In this document: positions 1 through 8,833 of the stretch, piece by piece
Position numbering within the stretch: position 1 is the stretch's first letter
How the letters are laid out: each line of letters starts with the position of its first letter
DNA from: Vibrio albus
Lineage (GTDB): Bacteria; Pseudomonadota; Gammaproteobacteria; Enterobacterales; Vibrionaceae
Direction: 5' to 3'
Length of the DNA stretch: 64,000 nt
Assembly: GCF_003144035.1 (NCBI RefSeq)
Contig: NZ_QFWT01000002.1
Coordinates: 186,001-250,000, forward strand
The notes under the pieces: model-generated
Databases searched by the model: none
Told to the model about the DNA's origin: nothing
Seen by the model: only the letters and a program-made list of their open reading frames with translations
Made by a program: the position numbers and the translations under genes

Positions 1-1624
1 TTAATGTATTGCCAGATTCAGCAACGTCATAGTTAGACAGCAGACACTGAGCTTTTTCCATCGAAAATGTCGGCGGGACAGAATACTCAACCTCTTCGCT
101 ATAATAGTTATTCAGGCACAGCAGAGTCTGCTTTTCGTCTCTTCGGGCATAACAGAACAGCTGCTTATGCTCCGGCAGCAAATCAATATACTCGCCACTC
201 GTAATCACCGGGATCGCTTTACGCAGCTGAATCAGCTTCTGGTAGAAATAAAACACGGAATCCGGGTCATCCACGGCATGTGCTGCATTAATTTCCGGAT
301 AATTACGTGCCACTTCCAGCCATGGCTGTCCCTGAGTGAAACCGGCATGTTCTTCGGTATTCCACTGCATCGGTGTGCGGGAGTTGTCTCTGGATTTCTG
401 AGCCAGAATCGCCAACATGTCTTCTTTACTTACACCATCATGGTTAACCATAATGTCGTACATATTGGTGCTTTCTACATCCCGGTACTGACTGATATCC
501 GTGTAGTGAGGGTTGGTCATGCCAATCTCTTCACCCTGATAGATATAAGGTGTGCCCTGCATCATATGTACAGAAGCTGCCAGCATCTTCGCGGATTCTA
601 CCCGGTACTGTTGATCATCCCCCAAACGACTGACCACCCGAGGCTGATCATGGTTACACCAGAACAGAGCCCCCCAGCCTTTGCCATTCAGACCGGTTTG
701 CCATTTATTAAAAATCTGCTTAAGCTGGATAAAGTCAAACGGTGCTTTGGTCCATTTTTCACCGTTAGAATAATCCACTTTCAGGTGATGAAAGTTAAAC
801 ACCATCGACAGCTCTTTGCCATCATTGGCCGAATACTGCTGACAATGCTCCAGCGTGGTTGACGACATCTCACCGACGGTCACTGAGCCGTATTTCTGGA
901 ATACCGCTTCACTGATCTCCTGCAGATACTCATGCACTCTTGGTCCATCGGTATAAAAACGGCGGCCATCGCCACTCTCGTCATCAGTAAAATCCTGCTG
1001 TTTAGAAATCAGATTAATCACATCCAGACGGAAACCATCCACGCCCTTTTCTGCCCAGAAATCAATGATGTGCTTAACTTCTTCCCTAACCTGCGGGTTT
1101 TCCCAGTTCAGATCCGCCTGCTCTTTGGCAAACAGATGCAGGTAATACTGATTGGTGGCCTCATCCAGTTCCCAGGCATTACCGCCAAACTTGGATGCCC
1201 AGTTATTCGGCTCGCGACCATCCACAGGATCTTTCCAGATATAGTAGTCACGGTACGGGCTGTTTTTGTCACCCAGTGCTGACTGAAACCATTTGTGTGC
1301 CGTTGACGTATGGTTGACCACGATATCCATGATAATGCGGATACCATTCTGGTGTGCTTTCTCCAACAACTCATCGAAATCGGCCATGGTACCGAAATCC
1401 GGATTAATCGCATAGTAATCGGAAATATCGTAGCCATTATCTACCATTGGTGATTCATACACCGGCGTTAGCCAGATAGCATCAGTCCCCAGTAACTTAA
1501 GATAACCCAGTTTAGAAATAATACCCTGGATATCACCGGTACCTTTACTGCCACTATCACAAAAACTTTTCGGGTAAATTTGGTATATGGTCGCGGTGCG
1601 CCACCACTCGGTTTGTACTGACAT
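1..1624 (-). CDS. treC: alpha,alpha-phosphotrehalase (trehalose-6-phosphate hydrolase), 3' end off the window
   Basis: Cytoplasmic GH13 enzyme that splits trehalose 6-phosphate, delivered by TreB, into glucose and glucose 6-phosphate. Translation from the ATG at 1624 begins MSVQTEWWRTATIYQIYPKSF and keeps one open frame for 541 codons to the window edge. The GH13 landmarks are all present: DIVVNHTS near residue 105, the nucleophile Asp in GFRLDVIN (residue 201), the acid/base Glu in VGEMSS, and the transition-state His-Asp in WCNHDQPR. E. coli TreC has about 551 residues, so only a short C-terminal tail should be missing. It lies 70 bp behind treB on the same strand, as the second gene of the operon. 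Confidence 0.96.
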   Translation of the reverse strand, partial: MSVQTEWWRTATIYQIYPKSFCDSGSKGTGDIQGIISKLGYLKLLGTDAIWLTPVYESPMVDNGYDISDYYAINPDFGTMADFDELLEKAHQNGIRIIMDIVVNHTSTAHKWFQSALGDKNSPYRDYYIWKDPVDGREPNNWASKFGGNAWELDEATNQYYLHLFAKEQADLNWENPQVREEVKHIIDFWAEKGVDGFRLDVINLISKQQDFTDDESGDGRRFYTDGPRVHEYLQEISEAVFQKYGSVTVGEMSSTTLEHCQQYSANDGKELSMVFNFHHLKVDYSNGEKWTKAPFDFIQLKQIFNKWQTGLNGKGWGALFWCNHDQPRVVSRLGDDQQYRVESAKMLAASVHMMQGTPYIYQGEEIGMTNPHYTDISQYRDVESTNMYDIMVNHDGVSKEDMLAILAQKSRDNSRTPMQWNTEEHAGFTQGQPWLEVARNYPEINAAHAVDDPDSVFYFYQKLIQLRKAIPVITSGEYIDLLPEHKQLFCYARRDEKQTLLCLNNYYSEEVEYSVPPTFSMEKAQCLLSNYDVAESGNTL

Positions 1625-1661
1625 CTTTTTACTCACTTACAAAATAATAAAAGGAAAATAG

Positions 1662-1686
1662 AGAGTGGCTGTCAGGCAGCCACTCT
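1662..1686 (-). terminator. intercistronic hairpin between treB and treC
   Basis: A perfect 10-bp stem (1662-1671 with 1677-1686) sits just after the treB stop. On the minus strand it is followed by a U-rich stretch (CTATTTTCCTTTTATTATTTT). It looks like a leaky terminator or an mRNA-stabilising structure that would set treB expression above treC. This is read from sequence only. Confidence 0.5.
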
Positions 1687-1694
1687 GGGGGGAG

Positions 1695-3119
1695 TTACGC
1701 ACTCGCGACTTCAAGGTCGCCTTTCGACTTTGCGCGTTTATAGAAGAAAAGAGTCAGTGCGGCAGGAAGCAATATCGCAACCAGCATCGCAATGGAGTAC
1801 ACCACCCAGTACTGAGGCTGAATAGACAGAATACCCGGCAGACCACCCACACCGATACCGTTGGCCATCACACCAGCACTACCACAGATACCGGCTGCAA
1901 CAGCAGAACCAATCATGGCGCATAGCATAGGGAATTTGTATTTCAGGTTAATACCGTACATCGCCGGTTCAGTCACACCAAGGTAAGCAGAAATAGCTGC
2001 CGGAACAGAGATTTCACGTTCATCATCTTTACGGCTGATAAGGATAATACCGACAACGGCAGATGCCTGGGCGATATTTGACAGAGCAATCAGAGGCCAG
2101 ATAGGTGTTCCGCCCATTTCCTGCATCAATTGCAAATCCACGGCGTTGGTTGTGTGGTGAACCCCGGTAATAACCAGTGGCGCATAGAAGAAACCAAAGA
2201 TCATGGAACCAAGTATCGCAAAATCACCGGTCATCGCCGCTTTTGCAGCAAAAGCGACACCATCACCAATCATACGGCCAAACGGGCCAATCAGGGCATG
2301 TGCCAGAATCACAGACAAGATAATAGAAACAAACGGCACAATCACCAGATACAAATAAGCCGGTACGATTCGCTTCAGATTTGTCTCAATAAAGGCCAGC
2401 GCGATACCTGCCAGCATGGCTGGGATCACCTGTGCCTGATAACCCACTTTCTCGATGACAAACAGACCGAAGTCCCACGCTTCCGGTACCTGTTTACCGA
2501 TAAGATAAGCATTCATCAGTTGTGGAGATACCAGCGTCACACCCAGAGTAATACCCAGAATTGGCGTACCACCGAGCTTTTTCACCGTAGACCAGCACAC
2601 ACCTACCGGCAGGAAGAAGAAAATAGCTTCACCAATCAGCCACAGGAATGAGTGTACGGTTGCCCAGAACTGACTGATTTGCGTCAGGCTCTGACCGTCA
2701 AACATTTTGATATCACCGATCACATTGCGGAAGCCAAGGATAAGACCACCCGTAATAATCGCCGGAAGCAGCGGGACAAAGATTTCAGCTAAATGGGAAA
2801 TCCCACGTTCCAGCAGGTTCATGTTCTGACGCGCGGCCAGTTTCGCTTCATCCTTAGAGGAGGCTTTCTTACCAGCCATGTCGATCAGCATTTTGTAGAC
2901 CTGATCGACTTCAGTACCAATCACTACCTGAAACTGACCGGCATTGGTAAAACACCCCTTAACCAGGCTCATCGCTTCCAGACCTTTAACATCCGCGTTG
3001 TCCGTATCATTCAGTACAAAGCGCAGCCGTGTTAAACAGTGACTTACACTGGCGATGTTCTCGCTGCCGCCCACCAATTCGATCAGACGCTGGACGTCTT
3101 TTGGTGCAATTTTGCTCAT
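1695..3119 (-). CDS. treB: PTS trehalose-specific permease EIIBC
   Basis: Inner-membrane PTS permease that imports trehalose and phosphorylates it to trehalose 6-phosphate. The EIIB domain comes first, with its phospho-cysteine at Cys28 in SHCLTRLRF. From about residue 100 a hydrophobic EIIC domain follows with many membrane segments. At 474 residues it matches the usual length (E. coli TreB about 473). There is no EIIA domain, so it should take phosphate from EIIA-Glc (crr, also in this window). The gene is followed by treC, and its promoter region carries two TreR-type operators. Confidence 0.97.
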   Translation of the reverse strand: MSKIAPKDVQRLIELVGGSENIASVSHCLTRLRFVLNDTDNADVKGLEAMSLVKGCFTNAGQFQVVIGTEVDQVYKMLIDMAGKKASSKDEAKLAARQNMNLLERGISHLAEIFVPLLPAIITGGLILGFRNVIGDIKMFDGQSLTQISQFWATVHSFLWLIGEAIFFFLPVGVCWSTVKKLGGTPILGITLGVTLVSPQLMNAYLIGKQVPEAWDFGLFVIEKVGYQAQVIPAMLAGIALAFIETNLKRIVPAYLYLVIVPFVSIILSVILAHALIGPFGRMIGDGVAFAAKAAMTGDFAILGSMIFGFFYAPLVITGVHHTTNAVDLQLMQEMGGTPIWPLIALSNIAQASAVVGIILISRKDDEREISVPAAISAYLGVTEPAMYGINLKYKFPMLCAMIGSAVAAGICGSAGVMANGIGVGGLPGILSIQPQYWVVYSIAMLVAILLPAALTLFFYKRAKSKGDLEVASA

Positions 3120-3165
3120 AATTCTCTACCCGTTATTGATAATATAAGTCTATCACAGACAAAAA

Positions 3166-3268
3166 TGGGAACAGTCCCAAAAACTGATTATATAGTGCAC
3201 CGAAAGAGGAAAAGACAAAATGGGAACAGTCCCATTAATTGAGTCGGATCACAGAAAAGTTTGGGAAC
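3166..3268 (-). promoter_or_regulatory. treBC promoter with TreR-type operators
   Basis: Two identical 14-bp near-palindromes TGGGAACAGTCCCA lie at 3166-3179 and 3221-3234. A third half-site, TGGGAAC, lies at 3262-3268. A minus-strand -10 hexamer TATAAT sits between the two operators at 3187-3192, with a weak -35 (TTGTCT) near 3213-3218. The operators therefore bracket the promoter, 47 and 102 bp upstream of the treB start. The palindrome resembles TreR operators of other Gammaproteobacteria, and treR is the neighbouring gene. Confidence 0.8.
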
Positions 3269-3287
3269 ACGCTTTAAATCAATAAGT

Positions 3288-3356
3288 TAGAAACTAGAAA
3301 CTAGAAACTAGAAACTAGAAACTAGAAACTAGAAACTAGAAACTAGAAACTAGAAG
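3288..3356. repeat. tandem heptamer repeat, 9 copies of TAGAAAC
   Basis: Nine perfect uninterrupted copies of the 7-bp unit TAGAAAC run from 3288 to 3350, followed by a partial copy (TAGAAG). The unit is the same CTAGAAACTAG word found in the dispersed intergenic elements described below. Seven is not a multiple of three, but the array is non-coding. Copy number is likely to vary between strains. Confidence 0.95.
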
Positions 3357-3396
3357 AAAGTATAGAAACCATTTTGAGTGGATAGGAAAAAGGTAA

Positions 3397-3526
3397 AAGG
3401 ATTAAGGCGTTAACCCGTTCAGTTTCCAACAGAACCTAAACTTCGATAGCCCCTTCAGCCTTAAAACGCAGTGACCTTAATCCTTATGGGATGTATAGTA
3501 TCTAGAAGCGCAGCGATCTAGTTTCT
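3397..3526. repeat. dispersed intergenic element, copy A (between treR and treB)
   Basis: An 11-bp perfect inverted repeat (AAGGATTAAGG at 3397-3407, CCTTAATCCTT at 3475-3485) is followed at 3501-3526 by TCTAGAAGCGCAGCGATCTA and GTTTCT. That end reads, on the other strand, AGAAACTAGATCGCTGCGCT, and matches copies B and D. Positions 3397-3425 match copy D at 59160-59188 in 25 of 29 bases. The TAGAAAC array at 3288-3356 lies on the other side and may be the expanded left arm. The treR stop codon lies inside the right arm. Confidence 0.75.
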
Positions 3527-4468
3527 GGATTCAGGATCTAAAGTCAGATGCACTCTTTCTGTTTCACCGGAAAGCTGTTTGATAAGCTGTTTAGCTGCGG
3601 TCTTCCCCGCCGTTTTATAACCGGGGTCGACACTGTAGGTATTCGGGAAAAGAAACGACAGTAGATCGTTACCGCCGACACCGGTCACGGAAACGTCTGA
3701 ACGTCCCAGCTCCTGCAGACGCTTAATCACGCCCAGAGCAATGGTGTCACTGGCACAGACAATCGCCTGGGTTTCTGGCTTTAGTACTTTATCCACCAGC
3801 ATATAGGCACTTTCATGATGCAGCTGACCGGTCTGATAAACCGGCTGAATCGCTTTATCATTACACCATTGCAGGTAAGCATTCAAACGTAGTTCACCAG
3901 TGGTTTTATCTTCAGGATCGACTCCAATGTAAGCGATTTCGCGTTTGTTATCGGCAAAAACATGCTCAAGAGCTCTTACGATTACGCCACGGTTATCATA
4001 GTTTATAGAGGATACCGCTTCCGCTTCCATAGCAATGACGATAATTCTTTCTTTCCAGCGTTCCACTGAACAACTTTCCAGGCCGGTAAAACCAAACAGG
4101 ATGACACCATCCACACTGCGCCGCTTCAGAACATCTAAATGCCCACTGGTTTTTTCAACATCAAACTGGCTTTCCATAATAACGACATCATAACCAGCAG
4201 CATAAAGCGTTGGTAGTATTGCTCTGACAGCGCGGTTCTCTGAAGGGGAATCCAGACGGGAAATGATGACGCCAATGACTTTCTGTCGCCCACCCCGCAT
4301 AGACTGAGCCGATTTTGAGGGAATATAACCAGACTCGGCAATAACCTGCTCCACTCTGGCGCGGGTTTCCGGTTTAACCTTCGGATCGTCCGTGAGAACA
4401 CGAGATACGGTCGATTTACCCACTCCGGCCAATTTCGCAATATCAAGAATGGTGAGCTTTTTACCCAT
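3518..4468 (-). CDS. treR: LacI-family trehalose operon repressor
   Basis: Cytoplasmic repressor of the trehalose operon, a LacI/GalR-family protein of 316 residues. The N-terminal helix-turn-helix is clear (ILDIAKLAGVGKSTVSRVL, residues 7-25) and is followed by a periplasmic-binding-protein-like effector domain. In E. coli the inducer is trehalose 6-phosphate. The gene is read in the same direction as treB and treC but lies upstream of them, with about 400 bp of repeats and operator sites between. Its TAG stop is inside repeat element A, so the last residues (SRN) may have been reshaped by that element. Confidence 0.94.
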   Translation of the reverse strand: MGKKLTILDIAKLAGVGKSTVSRVLTDDPKVKPETRARVEQVIAESGYIPSKSAQSMRGGRQKVIGVIISRLDSPSENRAVRAILPTLYAAGYDVVIMESQFDVEKTSGHLDVLKRRSVDGVILFGFTGLESCSVERWKERIIVIAMEAEAVSSINYDNRGVIVRALEHVFADNKREIAYIGVDPEDKTTGELRLNAYLQWCNDKAIQPVYQTGQLHHESAYMLVDKVLKPETQAIVCASDTIALGVIKRLQELGRSDVSVTGVGGNDLLSFLFPNTYSVDPGYKTAGKTAAKQLIKQLSGETERVHLTLDPESRN

Positions 4469-4484
4469 TTAGACAACCGACCCC

Positions 4485-5036
4485 TTACTTAGCTAAAAAT
4501 GCCGGAACGTCTTTAATGCTGTCGAGCACAACCGTCGCCAGAGACTCACCTTTATCAGTAACCGGCTTACCGGATCTAACCAGTATTTTAGTACCCACAC
4601 CAGCCGCTTCAGCCGCCATTAGATCTTCGGCTTTATCACCGACCATAACCGACTTTTCCATATCAATCTTCAGATAATCTCTGGCCGAAAGAAACATTCC
4701 CGGTTTTGGCTTACGACAATCACAGTCCTGTTTGTATTCACCGATACCATGCTCAGGATGGTGCAGACAGTAATAGATACCATCCAATTCCACACCGTTA
4801 TCAATAAAGTTCCAGTCCATCCACTCAGTCAGAGAAAGAAAACGTTCTTCGCTAAACATACCGCGGGCAACACCAGACTGGTTGGTCACCAGTACCAGCA
4901 GATATCCCATATCCTTAAGTTTTCTGGTTGCTTCAAAAACACCATCAATAAACTCGAAATCGTGTTCGTCATGTACATAACCATGGTCTACGTTTATTAC
5001 ACCATCACGATCCAAAAAAACGGCAGGTTTAGCCAA
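4485..5036 (-). CDS. gmhB: D-glycero-beta-D-manno-heptose-1,7-bisphosphate 7-phosphatase
   Basis: Cytoplasmic HAD-superfamily phosphatase that removes the C7 phosphate of heptose 1,7-bisphosphate on the way to ADP-heptose for the LPS core. The 183 residues start [15 protein letters not shown] with the DxD nucleophile motif at residues 8-12. A zinc-binding Cys/His cluster (CLHHPEH ... [11 protein letters not shown]) near residues 92-114 is typical of GmhB. It lies 16 bp from treR on the same strand and diverges from metN. Confidence 0.95.
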   Translation of the reverse strand: MAKPAVFLDRDGVINVDHGYVHDEHDFEFIDGVFEATRKLKDMGYLLVLVTNQSGVARGMFSEERFLSLTEWMDWNFIDNGVELDGIYYCLHHPEHGIGEYKQDCDCRKPKPGMFLSARDYLKIDMEKSVMVGDKAEDLMAAEAAGVGTKILVRSGKPVTDKGESLATVVLDSIKDVPAFLAK

Positions 5037-5134
5037 AATCCTATCCTCACAAGCGGGTTAAGTGCCGATTATCGCACGCTTTATAACGGTCAGGAATAGT
5101 AAATTACAATTTCAAAGGGTCAAAATGGGGTTTT

Positions 5135-5188
5135 AGACGTCTAGACGTAAAAATTTCTATTGACTTAAAATCTCGCAGGCAATAGCAT
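5135..5188 (+). promoter_or_regulatory. metNIQ promoter with tandem MetJ boxes
   Basis: Two adjacent MetJ boxes (consensus AGACGTCT) are read at 5135-5142 (AGACGTCT, perfect) and 5143-5150 (AGACGTAA). They abut a likely -35 TTGACT (5160-5165) and, 17 bp later, a weak -10 TAGCAT (5183-5188). Tandem met boxes are the standard target of the MetJ-S-adenosylmethionine repressor. The leader to the metN start would be about 120 nt. Confidence 0.88.
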
Positions 5189-5318
5189 CATCTACCAAGT
5201 GAGATGTTGATCAACATTTTATTCTATTATTAGTGGTTAATATCGTTTTCTGTTTCGTAAATCAAATTAGAAAGCGTGATATTTCCTTGGTCTGCAGACC
5301 CAAAAATAGGTTTTTTAC

Positions 5319-6353
5319 ATGATTGAAATTACTCAGGTTAATAAGATCTTCTATCAGGGCAAAAGGGAAATTCCCGCTCTGAAAGATATCAATCTGCACA
5401 TTCCACAAGGCACTATTTTCGGTGTTATTGGTTCATCGGGCGCGGGTAAAAGTACCCTGATCCGTTGTGTCAATATGCTGGAAGCGCCAACGTCAGGCGC
5501 TGTCGTTGTGGATGGTACAGACCTGACCAAACTGTCACATGCTGAGCTGTGTCAGGCCCGCCGTAATATAGGCATGATTTTCCAGCATTTTAACCTGCTT
5601 TCGTCCCGGACAGTGTTTGAGAATATTGCATTGCCGCTGGAGCTAGCCGGTGCTGAGAAAACGCATATTGAGAAAAAAGTGTCAGAACTGTTGAATCTGG
5701 TCGGTCTGGCTGAAAAACGGGATACTTATCCGTCAAACCTGAGCGGCGGTCAGAAGCAGCGTGTGGCCATTGCCCGGGCACTGGCGTCTGACCCTAAGGT
5801 ACTGCTGTGTGATGAAGCCACCAGCGCACTCGATCCGGCAACGACTCAGTCGATCCTGGAATTGCTAAAGAAAATCAACAAACAGCTTAATATCACGATG
5901 CTGCTGATCACCCATGAAATGGACGTGGTAAAAAGCATCTGTCATGAAGTCGCTATTATTGGTGATGGTGAACTGGTAGAAAAAGGAACGGTTGGTGAGA
6001 TCTTCGCTCGTCCGAAGACAGAGCTGGCGCATGAATTTATCCGCTCAACGCTGGATCTCTCTATCCCTGAAGATTATGCGGTGAGGCTTAAAGATACTCG
6101 CTCTCAGGGAAGTTACCCTCTGGTACGCCTGGAGTTCACCGGTGCCACCGTAGATGCTCCGCTGATGAGCCAGATTTCACGCAAATTTAACCTGGACGTG
6201 AGCATTCTTAGTTCCGATCTGGATTATGCTGGTGGGGTGAAGTTCGGGATGATGGTTGCTGAATTGTTTGGTAATGAAAAAGACGATGAAGCCGCGATTC
6301 AATATCTGAAAGATCATAACGTAAAAGTAGAGGTACTGGGTTATGTCCATTAA
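5319..6353 (+). CDS. metN: methionine ABC importer, ATP-binding protein
   Basis: ATPase of the high-affinity D/L-methionine importer at the inner face of the membrane. It has Walker [10 protein letters not shown] (about residues 38-46), signature [15 protein letters not shown], Walker [13 protein letters not shown], and a C-terminal NIL/ACT-like domain (about 265-344) that binds methionine in trans-inhibition. The length of 344 residues is normal. The ATG at 5319 follows a poor Shine-Dalgarno. The 3' end overlaps metI by 11 bp. Tandem MetJ boxes lie upstream. Confidence 0.97.
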   Translation: MIEITQVNKIFYQGKREIPALKDINLHIPQGTIFGVIGSSGAGKSTLIRCVNMLEAPTSGAVVVDGTDLTKLSHAELCQARRNIGMIFQHFNLLSSRTVFENIALPLELAGAEKTHIEKKVSELLNLVGLAEKRDTYPSNLSGGQKQRVAIARALASDPKVLLCDEATSALDPATTQSILELLKKINKQLNITMLLITHEMDVVKSICHEVAIIGDGELVEKGTVGEIFARPKTELAHEFIRSTLDLSIPEDYAVRLKDTRSQGSYPLVRLEFTGATVDAPLMSQISRKFNLDVSILSSDLDYAGGVKFGMMVAELFGNEKDDEAAIQYLKDHNVKVEVLGYVH

Positions 6354-7020
6354 TACAATGACTGACTGGCTGAGCCATAACAGCAATCTGCTTTTAGGAG
6401 CAGCCTGGGAAACCATCTATATGGTGACTGTCGCCGGTATTATCGGCTTCGCTATCGGTATTCCGCTTGGCGTTATCCTGCATATCAGCAAGAAAGGCGG
6501 GCTACTCGAAAACCCCCGGCTGAACACGATACTTGGTGCCATTGTGAATATCGGCCGTTCGGTACCGTTTCTGGTATTGATGGTGGCCATTATCCCGGTC
6601 ACCAAGATCCTGGTCGGTACTTTTATCGGTACCACTGCGGCTATTGTTCCACTGACTATCGGCGCTATTCCTTTCGTCGCCCGCCTTATTGAAGGTGCGC
6701 TGCTGGAAGTTCCGGCAGGATTGGTTGAAGCCGCGCAATCAATGGGGGCGACGCCAACCCAGATTATTACTAAGGTACTGCTGCCTGAAGCACTGCCGAC
6801 AATATTAAACTCTGTCACTATTACTATGGTCACACTGGTCAGCTACTCAGCAATGGCGGGAACCGTTGGTGGTGGTGGTCTGGGCGATGTGGCCATCCGT
6901 TACGGATTCCATCGTTACGACATCGCGGTTATGGCCGTTACCGTCGTGATGCTGATTGTATTGGTACAGATTATTCAGTCAATCGGTGACGCTTTGGTTC
7001 GCCGTTTTGACCACAGATAG
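6343..7020 (+). CDS. metI: methionine ABC importer, permease
   Basis: Inner-membrane permease of the methionine importer, 225 residues with about five membrane segments. It contains a BPD-type EAA loop ([22 protein letters not shown]) that docks on MetN. It overlaps the end of metN, so translation is probably coupled, and is followed 56 bp later by metQ. Confidence 0.96.
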   Translation: MSINTMTDWLSHNSNLLLGAAWETIYMVTVAGIIGFAIGIPLGVILHISKKGGLLENPRLNTILGAIVNIGRSVPFLVLMVAIIPVTKILVGTFIGTTAAIVPLTIGAIPFVARLIEGALLEVPAGLVEAAQSMGATPTQIITKVLLPEALPTILNSVTITMVTLVSYSAMAGTVGGGGLGDVAIRYGFHRYDIAVMAVTVVMLIVLVQIIQSIGDALVRRFDHR

Positions 7021-7076
7021 CAAACAACCATCGCTTATTAAATTAACGAGAATAAAGGTTACTCAAGGAGATAAAC

Positions 7077-7886
7077 ATGACATTTAGCCTTAAGAAATTA
7101 CTCACTATCGCGGCAGCAGCGTCAGCTCTTATTCTGTCTGGTTGCGGCGATAAAGCAGCTGAGACCAGCAAAATCAAAGTCGCAGTTATTGCAGGAGCGG
7201 AAGCTCAGGTCGCAGAAGTAGCCGCTAAAATTGCCAAAGAAAAATATGATCTTGACGTTGAACTGGTCACTTTTACAGATTACGTGACCCCTAATGCTGC
7301 AACCGATGACGGCTCTGTGGATATCAACGCATTCCAGCACAAACCATACCTTGATCAGCAGATCGCTGACCGTGGTTACAAACTGGCTATTGCCGGTAAC
7401 ACTTTCGTATACCCTATCGCTGGTTACTCTAAGCAAGTGACTTCTGTTGATCAAATTGAAGATGGTGCCCGCATCGCAGTACCAAACGATCCGACTAACC
7501 TTGGCCGTTCACTGCTGCTTCTGCAAGCACAAGGCCTGATCAAACTGGCTGACGACGCAGGTCTGACAGCAACAGTACGTGATATTGTTGAAAACCCGAA
7601 AAACATCGAGATTGTAGAGCTGGAAGCACCACAACTGCCTCGCTCTCTGGATGATGTGGCACTGGCTATTATCAACACCACTTACGCAAGCTCTATCAAC
7701 CTGACTCCGGAAAAAGACGGTGTCTTTGTGGAAGATAAAGAGTCTCCTTACGTAAACCTGATTGTGGCTCGTGAAGATAATATAGATGCAGAAAACGTGA
7801 AAAACTTTGTAAAAGCTTATCAGACTGAAGAAGTTTACAAAGCCGCTTCAGAAATCTTTAATGGTGGTGTCGTAAAAGGCTGGTAA
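7077..7886 (+). CDS. metQ: methionine-binding lipoprotein
   Basis: Substrate-binding component of the MetNIQ importer, anchored as a lipoprotein. The N-terminus has a signal peptide with lipobox LSGC, giving the lipidated Cys23. The mature part is an NlpA/MetQ fold (IKVAVIAGAEAQVAEVAAKI ... DYVTPNAATDDGSVDINAFQH). The 269 residues are the usual length. An AAGGAG Shine-Dalgarno precedes the ATG. Last gene of the operon; a long hairpin follows. Confidence 0.96.
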   Translation: MTFSLKKLLTIAAAASALILSGCGDKAAETSKIKVAVIAGAEAQVAEVAAKIAKEKYDLDVELVTFTDYVTPNAATDDGSVDINAFQHKPYLDQQIADRGYKLAIAGNTFVYPIAGYSKQVTSVDQIEDGARIAVPNDPTNLGRSLLLLQAQGLIKLADDAGLTATVRDIVENPKNIEIVELEAPQLPRSLDDVALAIINTTYASSINLTPEKDGVFVEDKESPYVNLIVAREDNIDAENVKNFVKAYQTEEVYKAASEIFNGGVVKGW

Positions 7887-7913
7887 TCAGCACCTGACAC
7901 GATAAACCTGAAA

Positions 7914-7946
7914 GAGTCAGACAGAACCTTTTATTCTGTCTGACTC
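7914..7946. terminator. convergent hairpin between metQ and the PilZ gene
   Basis: A perfect 13-bp stem pairs GAGTCAGACAGAA (7914-7926) with TTCTGTCTGACTC (7934-7946), loop 7 nt. The right arm lies inside the last codons of the PilZ gene, which stops at 7931. Neither side has a strong T-run, so it may be a shared two-way terminator or a 3'-end stabiliser. Confidence 0.65.
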
Positions 7947-8587
7947 ATAAATACCTGACGAAAAACCTCATACCTCAATTCATCATCCGCCTCGATTTTA
8001 GGCTCGAATCTGACCCCAACATAAGTCATGTCATGATATTTGCGCACATTTACCACAGTACATTTCGGATACGGTTCAGGGACATGATCCAGAGGGGATT
8101 CAATATCAATTTCATCGCCAACCTCAAGATCCACCAGCCCTTCAAAACACAGCCCACAGCCGGACAGTGACACATCGGTCACTTTAGAGGTGACCCGTTT
8201 ACCGCCAACACCAACGCGGGTATCAAGGCGCAGCTTATAACGCCGGTCTTCTCTTAATTTTCGTGATTCAACCTGACGGGGAAACTTAAGAAACATCAAC
8301 CAGGTGACAAGCTGCTTCACACACAGGATCTGGCTTTTAAAAGCAATCACATGCCCGTCCAGCGTATCAGCAAACCCGCGGATCACCACGTCGACATTTT
8401 TCAGCCTTCGGGTAATCAAATCCCCCATCGCTTTACCGCCGATTTCAAAGATCAGAAACTGACCTTCCTTCATTCCAATAAAACTACAATGGATGGGGTA
8501 CTCGTCATCAGGCCCGAATTCAATCACACCAGAGACCTTCATGCCGATATGAAGATAATTATGCACATCACTGCTTTCTAATCTCAT
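7931..8587 (-). CDS. PilZ-domain protein, probable cyclic-di-GMP receptor (YcgR-like)
   Basis: Two-domain protein of 218 residues. The N-terminal half resembles the YcgR-N flagellar-brake fold. The C-terminal PilZ domain carries the two c-di-GMP signatures: an RxxxR-type cluster (RKLREDRRYKLRLD) and DVSLSGCG (DxSxxG). The start at 8587 was chosen because AGGTGG sits 6-7 nt before it; an open frame continues 18 codons further upstream without a ribosome site. Vibrio proteins of this design (the Plz group) link c-di-GMP to motility or biofilm; that role here is inferred. Convergent with metQ. Confidence 0.85.
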   Translation of the reverse strand: MRLESSDVHNYLHIGMKVSGVIEFGPDDEYPIHCSFIGMKEGQFLIFEIGGKAMGDLITRRLKNVDVVIRGFADTLDGHVIAFKSQILCVKQLVTWLMFLKFPRQVESRKLREDRRYKLRLDTRVGVGGKRVTSKVTDVSLSGCGLCFEGLVDLEVGDEIDIESPLDHVPEPYPKCTVVNVRKYHDMTYVGVRFEPKIEADDELRYEVFRQVFMSQTE

Positions 8588-8659
8588 CGCTGCCCACCTG
8601 ATACCCTTTTCCTTTCTGATAAGTTTAGGTGATGGACACAAAATTGCTTTACACCCGGG

Positions 8660-8797
8660 CTACTTTTTCTTCTTACCCTGAACAGCCTTAAAGCGAGGGT
8701 TGGACTTGCAGATCACATAAACCCGCCCTCTTCTTTTTACCACCTGACAGTCCGGGCTACGGGTTTTAGCACTTTTTAATGAACTCAGAACTTTCAT
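8660..8797 (-). CDS. rpmJ: alternative ribosomal protein L36 (zinc-free, YkgO type)
   Basis: 45-residue L36 paralogue ([20 protein letters not shown] ... ending [15 protein letters not shown]). It is nearly the same as E. coli YkgO/RpmJ2. It has only two cysteines (DCQVV, VICKS), not the Cys3-His zinc ribbon of the housekeeping L36, so it is the C-minus form that replaces the zinc form when zinc is scarce. A Zur-type palindrome 19 bp upstream of its start fits that role. Confidence 0.93.
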   Translation of the reverse strand: MKVLSSLKSAKTRSPDCQVVKRRGRVYVICKSNPRFKAVQGKKKK

Positions 8798-8815
8798 ATT
8801 AACCTTCCCAAATGA

Positions 8816-8828
8816 GTTATATTATAAC
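8816..8828 (-). promoter_or_regulatory. Zur operator upstream of rpmJ
   Basis: GTTATATTATAAC is a near-perfect 13-bp palindrome that matches the core of enterobacterial and Vibrio Zur boxes (TGTTATA-N-TATAACA). It lies 19 bp upstream of the zinc-free L36 start, where Zur control is known for ykgMO in E. coli. It may also serve the divergent trmO. Confidence 0.85.
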
Positions 8829-8833
8829 ATTAC

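Noticed and set aside
167..1282. Plus-strand frames opposite treC
   Set aside because: The minus strand carries an uninterrupted GH13 trehalose-6-phosphate hydrolase with all catalytic motifs.
3288..3356. TAGAAAC array as a CRISPR array
   Set aside because: Units are 7 bp with no spacers and no cas genes nearby. It is a simple tandem repeat.
4135..4476. Second reading frame over treR as a separate gene
   Set aside because: It overlaps the DNA-binding end of TreR, and the translation lacks any known features.
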